A stretch of 64,000 bases of DNA, from NCBI RefSeq assembly GCF_000721075.1, contig NZ_JOEQ01000008.1, positions 1-64,000 on the forward strand, read 5' to 3'. Of the stretch, positions 34,577-42,974 are shown in pieces; position 1 is the stretch's first letter, and each line of letters starts with the position of its first letter. Made by a program: the position numbers and the translations under genes. The DNA is from Streptosporangium amethystogenes. GTDB lineage: Bacteria > Actinomycetota > Actinomycetes > Streptosporangiales > Streptosporangiaceae. The notes under the pieces were generated by a model that was given only the letters and a program-made list of their open reading frames with translations, did not search any database and was not told the origin of the DNA.

Positions 34577-35470
34577 ATGGAACTGAGGCAGCTCGAATAC
34601 TTCGTCGCGGTCGCCGAGGAGCGGAACTTCACCCGGGCGGCCGAGCGGGTGCACATCAGCCAGTCCGGGGTCAGTGCCCAGATCCGCCAATTGGAACGTG
34701 AACTCGGCGCCGAGCTCTTTGACCGGTCGGCGCGCACCGCCACCCTCACCGTCGCGGGAAAGGTCGCGCTCGAACACGCCCGCGCCGCGCTCGCCGCCGC
34801 CGGAGCCCTCGGCCAGGCGGTGGGCGAGGTGACCGACCTGATCCGGGGCCGGCTCACCGTCGGCATGGTCATCGGCTGCACCGTCACGCCGCTGTTCGAC
34901 GCCCTGGCCGCGTTCCACCGGGCCCATCCCGGCGTGGAGATCTCCCTGCTGGAGGACAACTCCGACCGGCTCGTCGAGGAGGTGCGCGCCGGGACCGTCG
35001 ACCTGGCTCTCACCGGGACCGCGACCGCCGCCCCGGAGGGGGTGAACGCGTTGACGATCATCAGCGAGCGGCTCGTCGCGGCGGTCCCCGCCGGGCATCC
35101 CCTGGCCGGGCGGCGCCGGGTCACCCTACGCGACCTGGGCGCTCACCCGCTCGTGTGCATGCCGCCGGGCACCGGCCTGCGCGCGGTGTTCGACCAGGCC
35201 TGCGCCGCGCAGGGCCTCCAACCGGTGATCGCGCTGCAGGCCAGCGCCGCCGAGGCCATCGCCGACCTCGCCATCCGCGGGCTGGCCGTCGCCATCCTCA
35301 GCGAGTCGATGGCCGCGCACCACCGTGACCGGCTCACCGCCCTGCTCATCGACGACGTCAAAACACCCGCCCTGCTCACCCTGATCTGGAGGAGCACGCA
35401 CAACCCCGCCGTGCGTGAGTTGCTCGCCCACAGCAGGCGGGCGTTCACGCAGGGGCAGACCGCGCCGTAG
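34577..35470 (+). CDS. LysR family transcriptional regulator
   Basis: 297 residues. The HTH is MELRQLEYFVAVAEERNFTR, AAERVHISQSGVSAQIRQLE. The effector domain is of the CbbR/CynR type (RGRLTVGMVIGCTVTPLFDA). The ATG at 34577 has no ribosome site; AGCT repeats (CAGCTAGAATTTCCAGCT) lie directly upstream and may be an operator. Divergent from the P450-PEP-mutase operon, its probable target. Confidence 0.94.
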   Translation: MELRQLEYFVAVAEERNFTRAAERVHISQSGVSAQIRQLERELGAELFDRSARTATLTVAGKVALEHARAALAAAGALGQAVGEVTDLIRGRLTVGMVIGCTVTPLFDALAAFHRAHPGVEISLLEDNSDRLVEEVRAGTVDLALTGTATAAPEGVNALTIISERLVAAVPAGHPLAGRRRVTLRDLGAHPLVCMPPGTGLRAVFDQACAAQGLQPVIALQASAAEAIADLAIRGLAVAILSESMAAHHRDRLTALLIDDVKTPALLTLIWRSTHNPAVRELLAHSRRAFTQGQTAP

Positions 35471-35588
35471 CGCTCCCGGAATCCTCGGCATCACCCGGAG
35501 CCCCGTGAGTCGCGGGCGTCCACGGCACCCTGTCCTGGGCGGTCCACCGGCGATTTCGCATGAGAAACGGCGTCAGAAGGCGGTGCGC

Positions 35589-36323
35589 TCACGACCGCCG
35601 GTCATGCCCCCGCACAGGTCCGCCGCGCGCGGCCGACGTGGCCCTGCTGACGGACGCCGAGGCGAAGGCGCCGATGACCGGGTGCGGACGGCGTCCGTCG
35701 CCGGCCAGTTCCGGCTGGAAGAGGGTGGCAAGGAAGAACGGGTGCTCCGGCAGCTCCAGGACCCGCACCAGCCCCGCCTCGTCGTGGCCGGTGAAGCGCA
35801 GCCCACCCGCCTTTAGGGCGGGCACGTGGTCGGGGTTGGGGCCGAAGCTGCAGTGGTACCTCTCCACGGTCTTCTCTGCGCCGATGATCCTCTCGGCCAG
35901 CGACCCCGGCTCCAGCCGGACGGTGTTCTCGTGGCCTGCCAGCGAGCACGCCAGCGGTAGCAGCAGGAAGTCCCCGGCATCCGGATCGTTCTCGGCATGG
36001 GCGACGGGCATGTCCAGCACATTGCGCGCGTACTCCAGCAGGGTGTGCTGGAAACCCCCGCAGGTGCCCAGGAACGGGATGCCGTGCTCGCGGGCGGTGC
36101 GGACGGCGTTCAGTGCGCCGGCCTCGCTGCGATACGGGCTGCCGGGCAGCATCCAGATGCCGTCGAACCCCTCAAGGCCGGCGGTGTCGGTCGTGGGGAT
36201 CCAGTAGGCGTCCAGGTTCAGCCCGTCGCGCTCGCGCAGCGCCTCCAGCAGCGCGGGGATGCGGGTGTGAGACTGGACGGCCGATGACTTGTCGCCTACC
36301 AGGGCGATCCTCGCGGTGGTCAC
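35589..36323 (-). CDS. CTP synthase C-terminal-region-related glutamine amidotransferase
   Basis: 244 residues. The class I GATase fold shows the nucleophile loop PFLGTCGGFQHTLLEYARNV near residue 90. The position of the catalytic His (normally FHPE) is Gln in FFLATLFQPELAGDG near residue 215. This is the pattern I recall for the family named CTP synthase C-terminal region-related (seleno)protein, whose nucleophile may be Cys or Sec; here it is Cys (TGC). No synthetase domain is attached. The substrate is unknown and the reaction may not be glutamine hydrolysis. GTG/ATG at 36323. Confidence 0.85.
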   Translation of the reverse strand: MTTARIALVGDKSSAVQSHTRIPALLEALRERDGLNLDAYWIPTTDTAGLEGFDGIWMLPGSPYRSEAGALNAVRTAREHGIPFLGTCGGFQHTLLEYARNVLDMPVAHAENDPDAGDFLLLPLACSLAGHENTVRLEPGSLAERIIGAEKTVERYHCSFGPNPDHVPALKAGGLRFTGHDEAGLVRVLELPEHPFFLATLFQPELAGDGRRPHPVIGAFASASVSRATSAARGGPVRGHDRRS

Positions 36324-36339
36324 GCCCCGATCCTGGCCC

Positions 36340-36708
36340 GGCTGCCAGGGTAACGGCCTGGCACTGAGCGACCTGACCGACGCGCTGTGGCTGCGGGCGC
36401 CGGTCGCCGTACCGGTGGAGCGGTTGCGCGAGCTGGTCGGCGGGGGAAGGTTTCGCGCCGCGCTGCGCTACGACGGCGAGGACCTGCACACGGTGTTGAA
36501 TCTGGCCGCCGCGGGGAACGGACTGGTCCTGCTGCCCGTCTCGGCGGCGGCCGGAGTGCCGCGGAGGGTGCCGCTGATCGCGCCACGGGTGGTGCACCGG
36601 GTGGAGGTCCTGTACGCCGAGCCCGCGGGCCAGGCCGCCGCGCTCGCCGCTCAGCTGCGCCAGCCGCCCTCGTCCACCCCGCCGGGCACCTCCGCCCGCG
36701 GATCGTAG
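36340..36708 (+). pseudogene. LysR effector-domain fragment
   Basis: Reads LTDALWLRAPVAVPVERLRE, ALRYDGEDLHTVLNLAAAGN, GLVLLPVSAAAGVPRRVPLI and HRVEVLYAEP, the C-terminal half of a LysR substrate-binding domain. No HTH is present. The end overlaps the tail of the serine hydrolase by about 58 bp on the other strand. A 35-bp piece of it recurs at 38149-38183. Confidence 0.75.
36391..36425. repeat. 35-bp direct repeat, left copy
   Basis: Begins CTGCGGGCGCCGGTC and ends GGTGGAGCGGTT. It matches 38149-38183 at 34 of 35 positions in the same orientation and lies within the LysR fragment. Confidence 0.85.
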
Positions 36709-38012
36709 GGGGTGCGGGTGAAGACGAAGGTGTTGAGATCCAGGTGGCTGGGTGAGCCGTCGGGCCCGCGGACCACGCGCAGGGTCTCACCCGCGTAGTA
36801 GCCGTCCAGTCCCAGCCAGGTCCCGTCGGCCTGGGCGGCGAACCGGGAGGCCCGGCCGGTGCCACCGACCGGGTCGAGACAGACACCGCCTTCGGGCAGC
36901 AGCCGCAGCACGTACGCGCTGGGCCCCCAGTACCACGGGCCGGTCAGCTCCAGCAGGCCCGCGCTGTCGGCGACGGGCACCCACTCCTCGGGCAGGCGTG
37001 GCTCGTGCTGGTCGAGGATCGCCAGCAGGTCGGTCAGCAGGCCGCGGCCGACACCCGAGGTGGAGTTGGCCATGAACAGCACGCCGACCCTGTCGGACGG
37101 ATCGGCCCACACCGTGGCCAGGAAGCCCGGCATGGAACCGGTGTGGCCGGCCAGGCGGCGGCCGTTCGCGCGGGTCAGCTGCAGTCCCAGACCGTATCCG
37201 CCGGTCCAGGCGTCGCCGTCGTCGACGGTCGCGGGTTCGCGCATCTCGGCCAGGGTGGCCGGGGCGAGCACGTCGCCGGTGTCGCCGGCCACGAACGCCG
37301 CCCACCGGGCAAGATCGGCGGGGGTGGACCACAGCTGCCCGGCGGGAGCCATGGCGACCGCGTCATGCTCGGGCTCGGGCAGCAGTACGTCCGCCCAGGG
37401 GTGTACGGCGTAGCCGCACGCGTGTGGCGCGCGCGGCCGGGGCGTGGTGTCGCGCATGCCCAGCGGCCGCAGGATCTCCTCGTCCACGGCCTGCGCCCAG
37501 CTCACGCCACGATGGCGGGCCACCAGCTCGCCCAGCAGGGCGAAACCCACGTTGGAGTAGTGGTAGCGGCGCCCGGGACGGTGCTTGGCGGCGTCGGACC
37601 CGAGCGCGGCGACCAGTTCCTCGGCCGGCATGCCCGGGGTCCGCTCCCACCACTGGCCCGGTGACTCGGCGCTGAGCCCGGAGGTGTGCGACAGCAACTG
37701 GGCGACGGTCACCTCACCGACGCCGATCCCGAGACCGGGGACGTGCTTGGAGACCGGGTCGAGCAGATCCACCCTCCCCTCGTCGCGCAGGCGCATGACC
37801 ACGACCGCGACCAGGCTCTTGGTGATCGAGCCGATGCGGTACTGGGTGAGGGGGGTGGGGACGGCCCCCTCCACCCGGCCTCGCGCACCGAACCAGGCGA
37901 GCCCCCCGTCGCGCACCACCGCGGCGGTCAGCGAGGGCAGGCGCCCCTGGGACTGCTCCACCGCGACCCTGCGCAGCAGCGCGCGAGCCGTACTCTCCAA
38001 AACCGCCGACAT
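36651..38012 (-). CDS. Beta-lactamase-fold serine hydrolase
   Basis: 453 residues. All three class C/DD-peptidase-like motifs are visible: SxxK in YRIGSITKSLVAVVVMR near residue 65, YxN in GRRYHYSNVGFALLGELV near residue 150, and HxG in GRRLAGHTGSMPGFLATVW near residue 305. A C-terminal lipocalin-like segment (LTGPWYWGPSAYVLRLLPEG) follows. No clear signal peptide, so likely cytoplasmic, acting as an esterase or peptidase. The start at 38012 has GGGAGGA upstream. It is bracketed by direct-repeat pieces of a LysR gene, suggesting it arrived by insertion into or beside that gene. Confidence 0.93.
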   Translation of the reverse strand: MSAVLESTARALLRRVAVEQSQGRLPSLTAAVVRDGGLAWFGARGRVEGAVPTPLTQYRIGSITKSLVAVVVMRLRDEGRVDLLDPVSKHVPGLGIGVGEVTVAQLLSHTSGLSAESPGQWWERTPGMPAEELVAALGSDAAKHRPGRRYHYSNVGFALLGELVARHRGVSWAQAVDEEILRPLGMRDTTPRPRAPHACGYAVHPWADVLLPEPEHDAVAMAPAGQLWSTPADLARWAAFVAGDTGDVLAPATLAEMREPATVDDGDAWTGGYGLGLQLTRANGRRLAGHTGSMPGFLATVWADPSDRVGVLFMANSTSGVGRGLLTDLLAILDQHEPRLPEEWVPVADSAGLLELTGPWYWGPSAYVLRLLPEGGVCLDPVGGTGRASRFAAQADGTWLGLDGYYAGETLRVVRGPDGSPSHLDLNTFVFTRTPYDPRAEVPGGVDEGGWRS

Positions 38013-38148
38013 GAGATGAATCCTCCCCGACACGACACGAAGTTCCCCCAGGTTAGTGCCGCCCGGGCCTGGAGGGTTCCGCCTGAGTGATCGCCGGGTA
38101 CAGCTCGCGCTGATCAGTATGTACCCCGGCCTGGTCGTCGATGTCCTG

Positions 38149-38183
38149 CTGCGGGCGCCGGTCACCGTACCGGTGGAGCGGTT
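38149..38183. repeat. 35-bp direct repeat, right copy
   Basis: Same sequence as 36391-36425 with one difference (A for G at 38164). Its translation LLRAPVTVPVERF parallels the LysR-fragment segment LWLRAPVAVPVERL. Confidence 0.85.
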
Positions 38184-38238
38184 TCAGCCGCGGGTCAGAT
38201 CCTGGAGGCCGACCACGCCCAGCAGTCGCGATCGCTCA

Positions 38239-38340
38239 TCAGCCCAAATCGAGGAACACCTCCTCCCCAAGTGGGAGATCGGCGCGCATGTGCCCTCCGT
38301 GGAACAGGATCACGGCGTCCTCACCCTGCCGCTCCAACCG
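38239..38340 (-). pseudogene. Alpha/beta-hydrolase N-terminal fragment
   Basis: The minus strand reads EDAVILFHGGHMRADLPLGE then EVFLDLG-stop. This is the HG oxyanion loop and first helix of an alpha/beta hydrolase, ended by a premature stop. The catalytic half is not found. The 38184-38551 interval otherwise holds only the promoter of the next gene. Confidence 0.65.
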
Positions 38341-38551
38341 TTACTCCACCGGGCCCGCCCCGCAGACCGACACCTGGAGCCCCCTCGTGACCGGGAAGGA
38401 CGAGCCAGGCGGAGGCTGCGGCCGACCGCCCGGCGGCGCCCGCTCTGGCCGGAAGAGGGACCTTCGGCTCTGACCGCAACCAGCCAAGGACCCTGGTATG
38501 CCGGGGGCGCATGTCACACGGTGGAGGCAACACCACGGGGGAGGTGACCCG

Positions 38552-39139
38552 ATGAGTTCCTTCGGCTACCGGATCCGGTGCCGTCTGCGCCTGCATCGGT
38601 TCGACGGCAACCCGTTGCGCAGACGCTCGGACCGGATCGAGACAGTCGCAGTGCTGGTGAGCCTGCTGCTTTTCGTCGCCGGGCTGTGGCCGGCGGTCGG
38701 GCTCGGCCGGCAGGCCTACCAGGACGGCCTGCGGGCCGAGCTCACCGCTCCCTACCGGCGGGCGGTCGCCGCCGAGGTCGTGGACACGGCCCGCCCGGCG
38801 GATCCCAGCCTTGGTGGGCAGGCGCGCACGGTGCGCTGGAGGCCGGCGAACGGGCCCCCGCGCACCGGCCAGGTCGTGCTTCCCCAGGCGGTACCGGCCG
38901 GCTCGCGTATTGAGATCTGGTTGGACGCCGCGGGCAGGCCCACCGATCCTCCGCAGAGCCGCGTGGAGACGGTCACGGTCGCCGTGTTCACCGCGATCGG
39001 AGTGATGGTGTGTGTCTCGATGGCCCTGCTGGTCTTCCTGGTCGGCCTCCGGGTGCTGCTGAACCGCTACCGTGACGCCGAGTGGGAGAGGGCCTGGTTC
39101 CTCGCCGACCAGCGATGGCACAGGCCGAAGCAGGGCTGA
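38552..39139 (+). CDS. Rv1733c-like two-helix membrane protein
   Basis: 195 residues: a basic N-terminus (RIRCRLRLHRFDGNPLRRRS), a first membrane helix VAVLVSLLLFVAGLWPAVGL near residue 35, an outer loop of about 85 residues containing TVRWRPANGPPRTGQVVLP, and a second helix VTVAVFTAIGVMVCVSMALL near residue 150. This layout is that of the Rv1733c family, conserved in actinobacteria and without known biochemical function. ATG 38552 follows GGGGGAGGTG. Single-gene unit. Confidence 0.88.
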   Translation: MSSFGYRIRCRLRLHRFDGNPLRRRSDRIETVAVLVSLLLFVAGLWPAVGLGRQAYQDGLRAELTAPYRRAVAAEVVDTARPADPSLGGQARTVRWRPANGPPRTGQVVLPQAVPAGSRIEIWLDAAGRPTDPPQSRVETVTVAVFTAIGVMVCVSMALLVFLVGLRVLLNRYRDAEWERAWFLADQRWHRPKQG

Positions 39140-39327
39140 CCGCTGCCGTGCCGCCCGCCAGGAACGTGTTGCCCGGCAAGAGTCCGGAGCTGGTGTTTCA
39201 GGAGGTCACGGCATTGCCGCCAACCGGACACACCTACGCCCGGCGACCCGACCGGCCGCCCCCTACGAGGCTCGCGCACGACAGTGGGTTCCGGTGTGGC
39301 GCGGGGGGCGCGTGGGACGGGGCAGGG

Positions 39328-39852
39328 CTATCGGCCGGAACCGGGCGGGGAGGCCGACCGGTCGGGCGTGATGCGGAAGACCGGGTAGTGCGCGGCGATC
39401 TGCTCGAACTCCTCCAAGGGCGCCTGTGGGTCCACCGGGATGTGGGTGCGACCTCCCGGCGAGCGGGTCAGGTAGCGGCGCAGGATGGGCGCACGGGCTT
39501 CGAGGTCGACTTCGTCCAGGCGCACCGCCTCGCTGCGGCCGTGCCGCAGCATCGCCCGCCCTTCGGCCGCGCGGACGTTGTGCACCCAGTTGGTGTTGTG
39601 GCCGAGCATCGCCACCAGGTAGCGCTCGCCCTGGTGGTCCGCGACGACCAGGGGGAAGGAGATGACGCGGCCGGTACGCCGGCCCGGCACCTGCAGGGTC
39701 ACCATCCGGTCCGGCTGCAGCACCCCGGCCGCGAACACGGTGGCCCAGACCCGGTTGATCGCCCGCGCCAGGCGGTTGGGCCGACCGCCGCGATACAGCC
39801 AGTGGTCCAAGCGGTGCAGGCGGGTGGGTCCGGCCCTCTCGTTGTGTCTCAT
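39328..39852 (-). CDS. Ddn-type deazaflavin (F420)-dependent nitroreductase-family protein
   Basis: 174 residues. Residues 50-110 carry the Ddn signature: MVTLQVPGRRTGRVISFPLV then YLVAMLGHNTNWVHNVRAAE. These proteins use reduced F420 or related cofactors to reduce quinones or nitro compounds. The C-terminus is extended by a disordered tail. Divergent from the TetR at 40015, with overlapping palindromes between, so it is its likely target. Confidence 0.92.
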   Translation of the reverse strand: MRHNERAGPTRLHRLDHWLYRGGRPNRLARAINRVWATVFAAGVLQPDRMVTLQVPGRRTGRVISFPLVVADHQGERYLVAMLGHNTNWVHNVRAAEGRAMLRHGRSEAVRLDEVDLEARAPILRRYLTRSPGGRTHIPVDPQAPLEEFEQIAAHYPVFRITPDRSASPPGSGR

Positions 39853-39947
39853 GTCTGGCGCCTCCTTGTGGATCCGGTCTTGCCGGGATGACCGCGATGC
39901 GTGCCTGCCAGCGGAAACGGTCGCCTAATCAGCTACCGAACTGCCCT

Positions 39948-39980
39948 GTACATCGTTCATGAACGTTGTACATGTACGTT
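39948..39980. promoter_or_regulatory. Overlapping TetR operators
   Basis: GTACATCGTTCA-TGAACGTTGTAC (39948-39971) is a 24-bp palindrome with one mismatched pair. It overlaps AACGT-TGTACATGT-ACGTT (39962-39980). Both fall in the 162-bp gap between Ddn and TetR; the second is about 20 bp before the probable -10 of the TetR gene (TATGGT 40003-40008). Confidence 0.7.
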
Positions 39981-40014
39981 GCTTAGAAGATCCTGTGCCG
40001 AGTATGGTTGTCAA

Positions 40015-40743
40015 GTGGCTCCCGAGAAACTGACCCGCCAGGCCGTCATTGAGCAGGCGTTGAAGCTCGCCGACACCGACGGGCTTCAGGCGGTGACCAT
40101 CCGCCGGCTCGCCGCCGAACTCGGCGTCACGCCGACAGCGCTGTACTGGCATGTCAAGAACAAGGACGAGCTGCTCTCCGCGCTCGCCGACCACCTGCTC
40201 GCGGCGCTCGTCGCCGATGTGGACCCGAGCCGGCCCTGGAGCCGGCGTCTGCGCGCGATGATCACCGCGCTGGTGGAGCAGACTCGCGCACACCCGTATC
40301 TGTCCACCCTGCTGCCGATGATCGACAAGAGCGCGGCCGAGGAATACCGCCGGGCCACCGACACCGCGATCGGGCTGCTCACCGAGGCCGGGTTCACGCT
40401 CCAGGAAGCCGACCAGGTGGCCACCTACCTGCTCCTGGGGGCCGCGGCGATGGTGTCCTGCCAGCCCGGCGGCGTGGGAGGCGACGAAGAGGAGGCCATG
40501 GAGCTCAGGCGGCAACATCGCCTCGACCTGGAACGCCTGCCTCCCGGTCGTTACCCCCACCTGGCCGCCTTCGCCGCCACCCTCTCCACCCCCCCTGACC
40601 TCGACGCCTACTACTCCTTCGGCATCGACCTCCTACTGTCCGCGGTGAAGGCCACGGCCCCGAACGGATGTCGCAGCTCCCAGGCCGCAGCAGCGCGGCC
40701 GGAGCCGGCAGGGGCCCCCGGGAACTCAGGGGCTGTTTCCTGA
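40015..40743 (+). CDS. TetR family transcriptional regulator (TetR_C_1 type)
   Basis: 242 residues from GTG 40015. The HTH is AVTIRRLAAELGVTPTALYW followed by HVKNKDELLSALADHLL, the typical TetR class with Tyr-Trp-His. The C-terminal domain resembles TetR_C_1. TATGGT at 40003-40008 is 7 bp upstream and there is no ribosome site, so translation is probably leaderless. It likely represses the divergent F420-type reductase. Confidence 0.93.
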   Translation: MAPEKLTRQAVIEQALKLADTDGLQAVTIRRLAAELGVTPTALYWHVKNKDELLSALADHLLAALVADVDPSRPWSRRLRAMITALVEQTRAHPYLSTLLPMIDKSAAEEYRRATDTAIGLLTEAGFTLQEADQVATYLLLGAAAMVSCQPGGVGGDEEEAMELRRQHRLDLERLPPGRYPHLAAFAATLSTPPDLDAYYSFGIDLLLSAVKATAPNGCRSSQAAAARPEPAGAPGNSGAVS

Positions 40744-41349
40744 GTCGTACCCGTGGGCCTCAGGGTGGTGGAGTCGAAGCCCGGCCCCGCGGCGACTGTC
40801 GCGGTGCCGTTGCGCCGCATTCTGCCGCCGGTGGCGCTGGCCACCAGGACGATGACCCCCGACCTTCCTTGGGCCCGGCAGGCCCACCGCCTCCAGGTCG
40901 ATGCCGTACGCATGGGTGCGCGACAGGATCAGCCGTGCCGGCACGTTGCCCGCGGCGTTGCACAACTGCAGCGGGGCGTGCCACCGAAAGGCGTGGATGT
41001 CCTCGCCGTCGACCACAGGCCGGGCCGGGTCGCGCTCGGCGACCAGGTGCTCGGCGACGTGGGCGCGGGCGGCCGCGTTTCCGCAGGCCCGGCAGGCATG
41101 GCCCGCGGTACCGGTCATGCGCCCGCGTCCGGCGCACACCGGACGCGTTCGCGGCCGATGGTCAGTGTCCCGGACGCCAGCGCGGCGACGATCATCTCCA
41201 GGGCCAGGCCGGCGACCGGGTGGTCGGCGTCGGTGACGATACCGCCCGGCGGCAGGGGAGCGGAGGCGTACTTGGCGGCGATCGCGTCGACTTCGACATC
41301 GGCGCGCCGCCGACCGGAGCCGGCCGTTGTGCGCCGGGGCGCAGGCCTC
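40744..41349. other. Unassigned, possibly decayed coding DNA
   Basis: On the minus strand two coupled frames are visible: one ending GTLTIGRERVRCAPDAGA-stop (about 41115) that overlaps by ATGA a frame starting MTGTAGHACRACGNAAARAH. The first is fused upstream to IS982 debris. The second runs about 80 natural-looking codons (a CxxC near its start) and then degenerates. I do not recognise either family. Confidence 0.35.
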
Positions 41350-41743
41350 CGCTCGGGGTGGCGGTGTTCGAGTGCTGCACGGTCAGGCGCGACATGCCGC
41401 AGCGCACCGGGGTGGAGTCCGTGATCCACACGGTGTCCGTCCAGAAGTCGCTGTCCGTTGCCAGCTCCCGGATCATACGCTGGACCAGCGGCAACGCCGC
41501 GCGTAGGCGCTTGTTGTACCCAGACCGCTGTGGAAGGTACGGGAACAGGGCGGCCAGGCGCTCGCGGGCGAAGCGCAGCCAACGCGCCTCGGAGTGGAAG
41601 CCGAGCAGGGCCTGGGACACGGCCAGGCAGACGAGTTCGGAGTCGCTGAGCAGGGGCGGTCGTCCCATCCACCGCGTTCCTCCGATCTCGTCGTCGATCT
41701 TCACATACAGTGCGGTCAAGAGGGTCTCAAGGTCCGTCGTCAC
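41350..41743 (-). pseudogene. IS982-family transposase, N-terminal fragment
   Basis: From ATG 41743: TTDLETLLTALYVKIDDEIG, LSDSELVCLAVSQALLGFHS, EARWLRFARERLAALFPYLP. It continues to FWTDTVWITDSTPVRCGMSR, which holds the first catalytic Asp. This is the N-terminal half of an IS982 transposase (full length about 290). After about residue 128 it joins unrelated DNA. Confidence 0.85.
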
Positions 41744-41892
41744 AAACGGATCATCGAGGCCCTCGCCCCTTTTCCGTGACCGGACCGGGAAGCCAGACCG
41801 TTTCCTGCGAGGGGCAAGGGCGAGGGCGAAACCCGGGCCGTACCTTGCTCCGCGGGAGGCTGCGTGCAGGCGCGACTCGTTACTGTTCGGCC

Positions 41893-42423
41893 ATGACGTT
41901 TCCCACCGCGCGGTTCAAAGGGTGCTTTCCCGAGCTCTTCGGCTTCGTGCTGCTCGATGCCACAGGGCTCGACGAGGTCGGTGCCAGCAGCCCCGTCGGC
42001 AGGAATCTGCTGCAGCTGTTCAGCACGAGTGAGCAGGGCGATCAGGTCGTACGTGACGGCATCGCGATTCCCGCGCAGAACATCGATCCCGGCTTCTACA
42101 CCGTGCTCGTACGCCACGCCCAGAGCCCTTCACCGTGGCAGGACCCCAAGGTGACATCCGCCGGGTGGGTTCTGCACGTCCGGTCAGAAGAGCTGCTGCT
42201 GTGTGGCCTGGGCTACCTCACGAAGTGGACGCCCGACGATCCCCGGCATCGTCGCATTTCCGTACCACCCGGCTGGTACGAAGTGGAAGTCCGCGGACAC
42301 CTCTTGGACCCCGACGACCCTGACGACGCCGCCTACGAGTTCGTCCTGAGCGGTCCGACCGGCGCCCGGCCCACGTTCCATGCCCACCTCAACCACGGCC
42401 TCAACCTCATCGACAACGACTGA
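41893..42423 (+). CDS. Unrecognised protein, 176 residues
   Basis: A complete frame from ATG 41893 with natural composition, a beta-rich pattern and no membrane segment. Segments such as PAQNIDPGFYTVLVRHAQSP and WTPDDPRHRRISVPPGWYEV are well formed. The acidic DPDDPDDAAYEFVL near the end and the aromatic content suggest a soluble domain of the immunity or small-toxin-partner kind, but I know no match. No ribosome site; a possible TACTGT -10 lies near 41881. Isolated between debris tracts. Confidence 0.65.
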   Translation: MTFPTARFKGCFPELFGFVLLDATGLDEVGASSPVGRNLLQLFSTSEQGDQVVRDGIAIPAQNIDPGFYTVLVRHAQSPSPWQDPKVTSAGWVLHVRSEELLLCGLGYLTKWTPDDPRHRRISVPPGWYEVEVRGHLLDPDDPDDAAYEFVLSGPTGARPTFHAHLNHGLNLIDND

Positions 42424-42442
42424 TCACATCAGACTCATTCGT

Positions 42443-42703
42443 CTAGCTCGCGAAGCCATCCAAGGCGGCGGAAATCGCCGTGGCCATGGTGGTGCTGCCA
42501 GTATGCCCGGAGTTCTCCACCACGACGAGCCGCGCGCCGGGCCAGGGCTGGGCCAGTTGCCAGGCGTTCTCCAGCGGCGAGCCCAGGTCGAAGCGACCGT
42601 GGATGAGCACGCCGGGGATGCCGGCCAGTTTGTGCGCGTCGCGCAGCAGTACGCCTTCCTCCAGCCGGGCGGCGTTGGAGAAGTAGTGGGCGCGGATACG
42701 GAC
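42443..42703 (-). pseudogene. Proline iminopeptidase C-terminal fragment
   Basis: The minus strand reads ARLEEGVLLRDAHKLAGIPG, VLIHGRFDLGSPLENAWQLA, then RLVVVENSGHTGSTTMATAI. This is the C-terminal lid and catalytic Asp (GRFD) and His (SGHTGS) region of proline iminopeptidases. It is joined at about 42703 to an integrase fragment; the N-terminal two-thirds are missing. Confidence 0.85.
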
Positions 42704-42974
42704 GGAGGTTCATCAGGTCGGCCTCGGGGGCGCCGTCCTCTTTGGCGTGGGTGAGCCGGGAGTGGCGTAGATCGCGCAGGTCCCAGCCACTGGTAGCGGT
42801 GCCAAGGTGTCGTTCGGTGGTGCGGTAGGTCATCCGGCGCCGTCGACTGCTCTTGTCGAACTCCCCGGAGCGCGCGGTGCCGTCCTCGGGTGCGCGGCGG
42901 GTGGACAGGAACACCGGCCCGGTGCGGCGGCGGCCGAGGAGCCGGCCGGGCATCCGGGCGGTGCCGATGTCGTA
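42704..42974 (-). pseudogene. Tyrosine integrase fragment
   Basis: Reads TGPVFLSTRRAPEDGTARSG, then LGTATSGWDLRDLRHSRLTH and AKEDGAPEADLM, the HxLRH-like box of a tyrosine integrase. It lacks the N-terminal half and the terminal Tyr and is fused to the iminopeptidase tail. Confidence 0.75.
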
